From assembly GCF_025854375.1 (NCBI RefSeq), contig NZ_CP107575.1:682001-746000 (forward strand): 64,000 bases of DNA. Direction: 5' to 3'. The notes under the pieces were generated by a model. The model did not search any database and was not told where the DNA came from. It saw nothing but the letters and a program-made list of their open reading frames with translations. This document shows, one piece after another, positions 57,949 to 64,000 of the stretch. Within the stretch, counting starts at the first letter, position 1, and each line of letters begins with the position of its first letter. The translations under genes were made by a program, and so were the position numbers. The stretch comes from Glutamicibacter sp. JL.03c. GTDB lineage: Bacteria > Actinomycetota > Actinomycetes > Actinomycetales > Micrococcaceae.

Positions 57949-58791
57949 TTACGAGAAGACGATGGTCCGCTGGCCGTCGAGCATCACGCGATGCTCGGCA
58001 TGCCACTGCACGGCACGGGTCAGCGTGCGACCCTCCACGCTGCGTCCCAGCTCCACCAGCTGCTCGGCGGTGCGGGTGTGCGAAACATGGGTGACTTCCT
58101 GGTCGATGATCGGGCCCTCATCCAGATCCGCGGTCACATAGTGCGCGGTGGCGCCGATCAGCTTCACGCCACGCGCATAGGCCTGGTGATAAGGCTTGGC
58201 ACCCTTGAACGACGGCAAGAAGGAGTGGTGGATGTTGATGACGCGGCCTTCCATCCGCTCGCACAGCGAGTCGGAGAGGATCTGCATGTAGCGGGCGAGC
58301 ACCACCAGTTCGATGTCGTAGTCTTCGGCGAGCTTGAGCAGCTCCGCCTCGGCCTGCGGCTTGTTCTCTTTGGTCACCGGCAGGTGCACGAAGTCGACCC
58401 CGTAGAACTCTGCCATCGGCTTCAGGTCCAGGTGGTTGGAGACGATCACCGGCACCTCGATGGCTAGGGTCCCGGCTCGCTGGGCGAAGAGCAGGTCGTT
58501 GAGCGCATGCCCGGCCTTGGAACACATGATCATGGTGCGCACGCGATCGCCCGCGTCGGCTACTTTCAGCGACATCGCGAACTGGTCGCGGATCGGGGCC
58601 AGCGACGCGCGGGCCTGCTCCAGCGACTGCTCGGTCTCAACCTCGATGCGCATGAAGAACGTGCCAGTCTCAGGGGAGAGGAACTGCTGGGACTCGGTGA
58701 TATTGCAACCGGCACCCAAAAGACCTCCCGAAATGGCGTGGACAATGCCGGGGCGGTCGATGCAAGACAGGGTGACGATGTACTGGTTCAT
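57949..58791 (-). CDS. purU: Formyltetrahydrofolate deformylase
   Basis: A 280-residue enzyme that splits 10-formyl-THF into formate and THF. The N-terminal ACT domain (about 1-80: YIVTLSCIDRPGIVHAISGGL) is regulatory. The C-terminal formyltransferase-fold domain (about 90-280) has VINIHHSFLPSFKGAKPYHQAYARGVKLIGATAHYV and DLDEGPIIDQE, with the catalytic Asn, His and Asp. The ATG at 58791 is preferred over 58818. With fhs, folD and purH it balances one-carbon pools. Confidence 0.95.
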   Translation of the reverse strand: MNQYIVTLSCIDRPGIVHAISGGLLGAGCNITESQQFLSPETGTFFMRIEVETEQSLEQARASLAPIRDQFAMSLKVADAGDRVRTMIMCSKAGHALNDLLFAQRAGTLAIEVPVIVSNHLDLKPMAEFYGVDFVHLPVTKENKPQAEAELLKLAEDYDIELVVLARYMQILSDSLCERMEGRVINIHHSFLPSFKGAKPYHQAYARGVKLIGATAHYVTADLDEGPIIDQEVTHVSHTRTAEQLVELGRSVEGRTLTRAVQWHAEHRVMLDGQRTIVFS

Positions 58792-58838
58792 GGATTCTAA
58801 GTTAGCGCCCGCCAGCAATTTTCCACCAATTCAGTGAG

Positions 58839-59894
58839 CTACGTTGCGTTAACGAGCGAGAGGTACTTCGCCGCTGTCAGCGCGGCCTTTCGGCCCGCCC
58901 GCGTAGCCCCGAGCGTGGAGGCCGACGCCCCGTAGCCGACAAAAAAGATCCCGGGCATCGTGGTGCTCACCCCGTCCTCGTCCATGAGGATGCCGCCGGA
59001 CTCGGTGTGCAGCTTGAGCTCGCGCAGGTGGCGGTGGGCATGGCGGAAACCAGTCGCCCAGAGAATCGCGTCGATATTTTCCCGCGAACCATCGGTGAAA
59101 ACCACCGCGTCGGATTCCAAATGCGCAATCTTCCCGCGCGAGATCAGTGCGCCGGAAGCGATGCCTGCGCGCATCTTGTCATTCAACAGCAAGCCGGTGG
59201 TGCCCACTACCGACTTGGGAGGCAACCCGGCGCGGGTTCGCTCGTTGACTTGGCGCTCCACATCCAGGCCCCATTCGGCCCCGGTGAACTCCCGCCAATC
59301 GGGCGCTCGCCGGGTGGACCAGAGGGTGTCGATCCCGGCCTCGCGCAATTGCACGATGAATTGCGTGGCGCTGGCCCCGGCCCCGACCACCAGCACTCGC
59401 TTCCCTTCAAACTGTGCGGGGGAAATGAACCCGTTGGTATGCACCTGCAGTCCGTCAAAGTGCCCGGGGTAGACCGGCCAGAACGGATTGGTCCAGGTCC
59501 CGGTAGCGTTGATAATACTGCGCGCGGTGTAGATCTGATCGGCGTGCACTTCGAAGTGCTCATCCACCCGCCGCACCGAGGTGACCGTGACCGAATGCCG
59601 TACGGGCAGTGCGAACTTTCGCTCATACTCGCCGTAGTACTCCTTAACTACCTGCGAGGCAGGCCGAGAAGAGTCCTGCACTTCCAACGGAAAATCCGGC
59701 AACGGGTGGATATGGTGGGTGGCGCCCAGGGTCAGGGAGTCCCAGCGGTTCTGCCACGCGCCACCGGGTCCGGGATTCGCATCGAGCACCAGGAAGTCCA
59801 CGCCGCGCCTGGCCAGATGGTAGGCCGCGGAGAGGCCAGCCTGCCCGGCGCCGATCACAATTGTCGAGTACACATACAAGGTAACCGAGCGCAC
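58839..59894 (-). CDS. FAD-dependent monooxygenase-like oxidoreductase
   Basis: A 351-residue two-dinucleotide-binding protein. FAD site: TIVIGAGQAGLSAAYHLARRG near the N terminus. NADPH site: VLVVGAGASATQFIVQL around residue 170. IINATGTWTNPFWPVYPG and ILWATGFRHAHRHL are typical of the flavin monooxygenase/Trk-like group. The substrate is unknown. The start (GTG 59894) is only 36 bp from the folD riboswitch on the other strand, so the promoters overlap; GTG 59873 is a shorter choice. Confidence 0.85.
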   Translation of the reverse strand: MRSVTLYVYSTIVIGAGQAGLSAAYHLARRGVDFLVLDANPGPGGAWQNRWDSLTLGATHHIHPLPDFPLEVQDSSRPASQVVKEYYGEYERKFALPVRHSVTVTSVRRVDEHFEVHADQIYTARSIINATGTWTNPFWPVYPGHFDGLQVHTNGFISPAQFEGKRVLVVGAGASATQFIVQLREAGIDTLWSTRRAPDWREFTGAEWGLDVERQVNERTRAGLPPKSVVGTTGLLLNDKMRAGIASGALISRGKIAHLESDAVVFTDGSRENIDAILWATGFRHAHRHLRELKLHTESGGILMDEDGVSTTMPGIFFVGYGASASTLGATRAGRKAALTAAKYLSLVNAT

Positions 59895-59923
59895 TGCGCT
59901 CTCATTCCCGCAACGATTTTCGC

Positions 59924-59929
59924 TACACT
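59924..59929 (+). promoter_or_regulatory. -10 element of folD
   Basis: TACACT directly before the riboswitch, at the right distance for transcription to begin at about 59936. No clear -35 box. Confidence 0.45.
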
Positions 59930-59930
59930 G

Positions 59931-60003
59931 GAACGCGTGACTGGCGTTAGGTGGGTAACCACCGGGGAGCTAATCGTGCGAGCCGCGCGCCTGGGTTTGC
60001 ACA
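59931..60003 (+). ncRNA. ZTP riboswitch (pfl motif) before folD
   Basis: All conserved blocks are present in order: CGTGACTGGCG (59935-59945), the stem GGTGG/CCACC with CCGGGGAGC (59950-59970), and CGCGCCTGGG (59986-59995). ZTP/ZMP accumulate when 10-formyl-THF is short; binding turns on folate one-carbon genes. That matches folD directly downstream, and purH, whose substrate is ZMP, in the same genome. Confidence 0.93.
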
Positions 60004-60043
60004 CCACCCGCCTTGGCAACGAGGCGCCAACGGAAGGATACGC

Positions 60044-60910
60044 GTGAGCGCACGCATTCTCGACGGAAAGGCCACCGCGGCCACCATCAAGCAGGAACTT
60101 GCTGAACGCGTGGCCAAGCTGAAGGCTGAAGGTCACAGCACCGGGTTGGGCACCATTCTGGTCGGCACCGATCCAGGCTCCGCATGGTACGTCGGCGGCA
60201 AGCACAAGGACTGCGCCGAGGTGGGCATCGAATCCATCCGCGTGGACCTGCCCGAGGAAACCACCCAGGACGAGCTGCTCGCCAAGGTCCGCGAGCTCAA
60301 CGAAAACCCGGCCTGCACCGGCTACATCGTGCAGCTGCCCCTGCCTAAGCACATCGATCAGGACGTCATCCTGGAGGCGATGGATCCTGCCAAGGACGCC
60401 GACGGCCTGCACCCGATGAACCTTGGCCGCCTAGTGGCCAACGTGAACCGCCCGATGGCTTCCCCGCTGCCATGCACCCCGCTGGGTTGCGTGGACCTGC
60501 TGGCCCGCCACGATATCGACCTGAATGGCAAGCACGTGCTGGTGCTCGGCCGCGGCGTGACCATCGGCCGCCCGGTCGGCCTGCTGCTCACCCGCCGCAG
60601 CGTGAACGCCACGGTCACCCTGGCGCACACCGGCACCACCAATCTTCCAGAACTGCTCGCCCAGGCCGATGTCATCATCGCCGCCGCCGGCGTGCCGCAC
60701 ATTGTGAAGGCCGATGCGATCAAGCCCGGCGCGATCGTGCTCGACGTGGGAGTTTCCCGCGTGGATGGCAAGGTCACCGGCGATGTTGACCCGGCCGTGG
60801 CCGAGGTCGCTAGCTGGATCAGCCCGAACCCGGGCGGCGTGGGCCCGATGACCCGCGCCATGCTGCTGAACAACGTGGTCGAAGCCGCGGAGCGCAACGC
60901 CGCGAAGTAG
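60044..60910 (+). CDS. folD: Methylene-THF dehydrogenase / methenyl-THF cyclohydrolase
   Basis: A 288-residue bifunctional enzyme linking methylene-THF to 10-formyl-THF. The GTG start at 60044 follows GGAAGGA. Motifs: [14 protein letters not shown] (the usual catalytic Lys region), [42 protein letters not shown] (NADP site) and [18 protein letters not shown]. Its last 26 bases, stop and next 6 bases recur at 62919-62950, as if a mobile segment had inserted at the gene end while keeping it intact. Confidence 0.97.
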   Translation: MSARILDGKATAATIKQELAERVAKLKAEGHSTGLGTILVGTDPGSAWYVGGKHKDCAEVGIESIRVDLPEETTQDELLAKVRELNENPACTGYIVQLPLPKHIDQDVILEAMDPAKDADGLHPMNLGRLVANVNRPMASPLPCTPLGCVDLLARHDIDLNGKHVLVLGRGVTIGRPVGLLLTRRSVNATVTLAHTGTTNLPELLAQADVIIAAAGVPHIVKADAIKPGAIVLDVGVSRVDGKVTGDVDPAVAEVASWISPNPGGVGPMTRAMLLNNVVEAAERNAAK

Positions 60911-60916
60911 ACGCGA
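60885..60916 (+). repeat. Direct repeat at the folD 3' end (left)
   Basis: A 32-bp stretch covering the last codons and stop of folD. It recurs at 62919-62950 with one mismatch (CCGCGGAGCG versus CCGCAGAGCG), then 27 identical bases. It is a probable attachment-site copy. Confidence 0.85.
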
Positions 60917-60932
60917 TTGAGCTCAAACACCC

Positions 60933-60965
60933 ACGGCCTGCCATGATGGCAGGCCGTTGTTCTTA
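60933..60965 (+). terminator. Terminator after folD inside the insert
   Basis: A 12-bp perfect stem ACGGCCTGCCAT/ATGGCAGGCCGT (60933-60944 with 60946-60957) followed by TGTTCTT. It gives folD a terminator within the inserted segment. Confidence 0.75.
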
Positions 60966-61092
60966 TACGCCCAGCAGCGGCATTTACTAGGAGACATGAT
61001 TCCTCTGGACGCGAATTGGTTTTAAGGCCGTTCCGAAAGCATTTAGATTTGCGTTTCCCTAATCAGTGTTAGTGGTTTGTCAGGTTTAATAG

Positions 61093-62820
61093 GTGACGTC
61101 CTTTACTGTAAGTGTGTCGTTGGCTTTTCGCTTGGCTAATAAACGAATGATGGTTGGGTATCGTAATATCGGTCTCATGACTCAAATTGGCGAGGTGCCC
61201 ACACCTCTTGCTCAGTGGAATATTCCAGTGTTTACGGGTGGTTTCTGCAGCGTGCAGGTGAGTGCGGGAGAGGTGTTGACGATCCTCGGGGCGAATGGGT
61301 CGGGTAAATCGGCTCTGGCTTCGTGGATGCCGAGAAATTCGCAGGCAACGGCTATCCGGAGAGTGTTAGCGCAACGAAAACTGTGGTTTACTCAGTCGGG
61401 ACCCTCCATTACTCCGGCAGACCGGCAAACGCGATTTGCCCAAATCACGCATTGGGATCAGGAATTTAGTTCGCGCTATCTTGACCATAGTGATTCACAG
61501 CGTTCGGGGATTGCCTTGTTCGATATGCTAGCCAAGATCAATCAGGAGAACAGGGAACGCGTAGATCTGTATGAGGCGGGGTCGAGCACTGAAGATGTTA
61601 CCCGGAGGATGGGTCCACGCGTTCTCGACACGTTCAATACAGTGCTTCAAACTTCGGGCCTTGAAATTGAAATAGGCGTGGATTCTACGGAGAATTTTTT
61701 TGCGAAGCATCTCAATTCTGACGTGACATATCCGATTCATTTGATGTCCGATGGTGAGAAGAGCGCGCTATTGCTCGCCGCTGAAATTATTACTGCCCCG
61801 TCCGGGGTGACGTTTATTATCGATGAGCCGGAGAGACATCTACATCGAGCAATTTCCGATGAACTCATCAAGACCATTATTGCTACACGTAATGATTGTG
61901 CTTTTGTCGTGTTCACTCATGACCTGGACCTCGCCGCGAGCCTTTCTGAACAAAGAGGGAAGGTGCTAACCGTGTTTGGTGTGCGGTGGGAAGGGGAGCA
62001 AGCCATGCAGTGGGATCTGCATGAGATTGCACAGGACGACTCCTTGCCTGAAATCGCCCGACAGGCAATTCTTGGTGGGCGGAAGGAGATTCTCTTCATT
62101 GAAGGAGAAACGACGAGCCATGATCTGAGCCTTTACAAGGTGCTCTTCCCAGATTGGCTACTGGTGCCTAGCGGAGGATGCGATACGCTCATCCGGTCAG
62201 TGTCTGGCCTGCGGAATAGTGAGAGTTTCCATTGGGTCAGAGCACGCGGTTTGGTTGATGGGGACTGGCGGTCTGAGCAGGAAATTGAATCCTTATTTAG
62301 TCTTGGTATTCATGTTCTGCCAGTGAGCGAAATTGAGAACCTCTACTACACTTCGGAAGTGCTACAGGCAGTAGCAGAGCAACAAGCTTCGACGTTTGGC
62401 GACGATCCTCAGGTCAAAGTTGAGGAGGCCAAGAGTGCGGCCATGAAGGCGCTAGGAAAGAATGAGACGTTAGAAAGACTGACCGGACACCTTTCGAAAT
62501 CTGTGGTCGCGAGGAAACTAGTCGAGTACATGCCAGATGTGGTTGATGAGAACGCAATCGAGATCAACTTTGACTCGCCATTTCCACAAATTCTCAGGCA
62601 GATGAAGGATCATCTTACTGCTGGTGCGTATGACGAGCTGATCAAAGCGCTACCGATTCGTAACACCAGCATGAGAATTGAAATTGCTAGGCACCTCGGT
62701 TTTCAGAGTATCCAGGACTATGAAACTGCGGCCCTTCATCGCATCCGTAATTCTCCGCCGCTGCAAATCGACTTGCATATCCCCATCGAGAAACAGTCAG
62801 GTCGAGAGCCCTCTGGATAA
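61093..62820 (+). CDS. ATPase fused to TOPRIM/DUF4435 domain (merged PARIS-like)
   Basis: A 575-residue protein (numbered from GTG 61093; ATG 61177, possibly leaderless, is an alternative). An ABC/AAA15-type ATPase comes first: Walker A GANGSGKS (66-73), signature SDGEKS (219-224), Walker B FIIDEPE (241-247), His276 switch. A TOPRIM-like DUF4435 domain follows: FIEGE (Glu337, Glu339), GLVDGDW (Asp389, Asp391) and SEIENLY (413-418). These are the domains of AriA and AriB of the PARIS anti-phage system, here in one chain; OLD-family nucleases are the other comparison. It stands alone in a 2-kb insert at folD. Confidence 0.75.
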   Translation: MTSFTVSVSLAFRLANKRMMVGYRNIGLMTQIGEVPTPLAQWNIPVFTGGFCSVQVSAGEVLTILGANGSGKSALASWMPRNSQATAIRRVLAQRKLWFTQSGPSITPADRQTRFAQITHWDQEFSSRYLDHSDSQRSGIALFDMLAKINQENRERVDLYEAGSSTEDVTRRMGPRVLDTFNTVLQTSGLEIEIGVDSTENFFAKHLNSDVTYPIHLMSDGEKSALLLAAEIITAPSGVTFIIDEPERHLHRAISDELIKTIIATRNDCAFVVFTHDLDLAASLSEQRGKVLTVFGVRWEGEQAMQWDLHEIAQDDSLPEIARQAILGGRKEILFIEGETTSHDLSLYKVLFPDWLLVPSGGCDTLIRSVSGLRNSESFHWVRARGLVDGDWRSEQEIESLFSLGIHVLPVSEIENLYYTSEVLQAVAEQQASTFGDDPQVKVEEAKSAAMKALGKNETLERLTGHLSKSVVARKLVEYMPDVVDENAIEINFDSPFPQILRQMKDHLTAGAYDELIKALPIRNTSMRIEIARHLGFQSIQDYETAALHRIRNSPPLQIDLHIPIEKQSGREPSG

Positions 62821-62918
62821 ACCATACAGAGAACTCTAACGGGGTACGGTCCTAAGGAATTCTTGGTGCGGTGCGGTGGGATGAGAACCCGCATACCCGA
62901 TTGTGGTGTCCATTCAAT

Positions 62919-62950
62919 CCGCAGAGCGCAACGCCGCGAAGTAGACGCGA
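62919..62950 (+). repeat. Direct repeat of the folD 3' end (right)
   Basis: The second copy of 60885-60916. It is not preceded by other folD sequence, so it marks the far end of the insert. Confidence 0.85.
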
Positions 62951-62985
62951 AAAAACCGGCAGCCCAAGCGGGCTACCGGCTTTTT
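62951..62985. terminator. Bidirectional terminator, original folD terminator
   Basis: The stem CCGGCAGCCC/GGGCTACCGG (62956-62965 with 62970-62979, one mismatched pair) has an A-tract before and TTTTT after it. It serves the leftward transporter gene and would have followed folD directly before the insertion. Confidence 0.85.
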
Positions 62986-62999
62986 GATCCCTGCAGGTC

Positions 63000-64000
63000 C
63001 TATAGCGCGTCCTGCGGAACGGGCTGCGTCACGGCCCGCTTGTCGAAGACCAGCGCGCCAACTTCCTGCTCGGCCTGGTTGCCGATGCCCAAATCGATGC
63101 CGCTGCGATCACGCACCAGGCTGACCGCCGCCAGCGACACCGCGGTGAGCGCGAACAGGTACCAGCCGACCCCCGTGGTCCCGCCGGTGGCCTGCACCAG
63201 CGCGGTGGCGATCATCGGGGCGAACGCTCCACCCAGGATCGCGCCGAAGGCATAGGAGATGGAAACCCCGGAGAAGCGCACCGAAGCGGGGAAAAGCTCG
63301 GAGTACAGCGCCGCCTGCGGACCGTAGGAGAAGCCCAAGCCGATGGCGAATAGCGCGAACGCCACGTAGAGCAGCGGCAGGCTGGCGGTGTTGACCAGCC
63401 AGAACAGCGGGAAGATGCACAGCAGCTGGCTGATGAAGCCGACCTGGTAGGTGCGCTTGCGCCCGATCCTATCCGCCACGACCCCGGAGAGCAGGGTGAA
63501 GGCGAACCACATGACCGCGCCGAAGGACACCGCCAGCAGCACCTGCGTGCGGGTGAAGCCCACTGGCCCATTGGGATCCGTCATATATGCCTGCAGGAAA
63601 CCACCGGTGGTCATGTAGCCGGCGGCATTGTTGCCGGCGAAGATCAGCGCGGCAATCAGCACCAGCAGCCAGTGCTTCTTGAACAGCACCACGATCGGCA
63701 CGCGGGTCTGCGCCTTCTTCTGCGCGATCTCCTCGAAGACCGGGGATTCGTCCACCGAGCGGCGGATGAAGTAGCCCACCACGATCAGCACGAAGCTGAG
63801 CAGGAACGGCACACGCCAGCCCCAGGCCACGAACTGCTCGCCGGGGGAGATCACGCCGGTCATCAGCGCCATCATTCCCGAGGCCAGCAGCATGCCCAGC
63901 GGGACGCCGAGCTGCGGGTAGGCGCCGGCCCGCGCCCGGCGGCCCTTCGGGGCGTGCTCCACGGCCATCAGCACCGCGCCGCCCCATTCGCCGCCGGCGG
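63000..64000 (-). CDS. MHS-family transporter, cut by the right edge
   Basis: At least 333 residues of a major facilitator protein; the N terminus is beyond the window. The frame GEWGGAVLMAVEHAPKGRRARAG, then GWRVPFLLSFVLIVVGYFIRRSVDESPVFEE is characteristic of metabolite:H+ symporters (ShiA/ProP/KgtP type). Later MFS motifs include VADRIGRKRTYQVG and PQAALYSELFPASVRFSGVSISYAFGAILGG. About eight membrane segments are visible. The substrate (for example an aromatic acid, dicarboxylate or osmolyte) is unknown. Confidence 0.9.
   Translation of the reverse strand, partial: AGGEWGGAVLMAVEHAPKGRRARAGAYPQLGVPLGMLLASGMMALMTGVISPGEQFVAWGWRVPFLLSFVLIVVGYFIRRSVDESPVFEEIAQKKAQTRVPIVVLFKKHWLLVLIAALIFAGNNAAGYMTTGGFLQAYMTDPNGPVGFTRTQVLLAVSFGAVMWFAFTLLSGVVADRIGRKRTYQVGFISQLLCIFPLFWLVNTASLPLLYVAFALFAIGLGFSYGPQAALYSELFPASVRFSGVSISYAFGAILGGAFAPMIATALVQATGGTTGVGWYLFALTAVSLAAVSLVRDRSGIDLGIGNQAEQEVGALVFDKRAVTQPVPQDAL

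Larger units (their letters stand above)
60917..62950 (+). mobile_element. 2-kb insert at the 3' end of folD
   Basis: The segment between, and including one of, the two 32-bp repeats is 2,034 bp. It contains one gene (61093-62820) of lower GC content than folD and no integrase or transposase. Removing it would put the folD stop directly before the strong terminator at 62951-62985. This looks like a small cargo island integrated at a gene end and mobilised in trans, if at all. Confidence 0.65.

Noticed and set aside
60885-62950. A tRNA gene as attachment site at the folD insert
   Set aside because: No cloverleaf or T-loop sequence is found at either repeat; the repeat is folD coding sequence and stop.

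Overview
The window reads as chromosomal DNA of a high-GC Gram-positive bacterium, most likely a Micrococcaceae actinobacterium (Arthrobacter/Glutamicibacter-like). Support: GC-rich codon use, a 740-residue monomeric isocitrate dehydrogenase, a DUF222-HNH protein, an LAxTG-type sorting signal, a merged PxpB-PxpC protein, and a ZTP riboswitch in front of folD. The genus is inference. No rRNA, tRNA or CRISPR array was seen.

Layout. 1-8450: a gene start cut by the left edge, a TetR regulator, an MFS transporter, a DUF4303 protein, purH, a divergent NRAMP-type transporter with a DUF1445 putative hydro-lyase, and adenine/adenosine deaminase. 8837-13675: a leftward 5-oxoproline cluster (pxpA, merged pxpBC, biotin carboxylase-BCCP, GntR regulator). 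Identical TTGTTCAACAA palindromes lie before pxpA and before the NRAMP gene, tying the two arms into one probable regulon. 13786-25508: formate-THF ligase, a DHA2 drug exporter with a divergent TetR regulator and a palindromic operator, isocitrate dehydrogenase, a nuclease-like protein divergent from an RNase H-fold protein, dGTPase, a 2-hydroxyacid dehydrogenase and a small membrane protein.

25750-48084 is an accessory region: a GNAT-like protein, a complete type I restriction-modification operon (hsdM-hsdS-hsdR), an AT-richer nucleotidyltransferase/DUF262 pair, a pile-up of ISL3, IS3 and IS110 elements, a 1389-residue STAND NTPase with a nuclease-like N terminus (Avs-like), relics of a YdeI-like gene and of a second mesD, an IS481-like element with long inverted ends and a 7-bp target duplication, and a cell-wall surface protein split by an in-frame stop.

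48156-54742 is a methionine locus: mesX-mesD-flavin reductase (folate-independent methionine synthesis) with a divergent LysR regulator, then a SAM riboswitch controlling metY-metB. 54814-64000: an AraC/GyrI regulator, a DUF222-HNH protein, a gamma carbonic anhydrase-like protein, purU, an FAD monooxygenase-like protein, ZTP riboswitch-folD, and a partial MHS-type transporter.

The most unusual item is a 2,034-bp insert at the 3' end of folD. It is bounded by 32-bp near-perfect direct repeats of the folD end and carries one gene: an AAA/ABC-type ATPase fused to a TOPRIM/DUF4435 domain, the domain pair of merged PARIS-type anti-phage proteins. The NTase/DUF262 pair behind hsdR and the Mrr-like STAND protein are further defence candidates.
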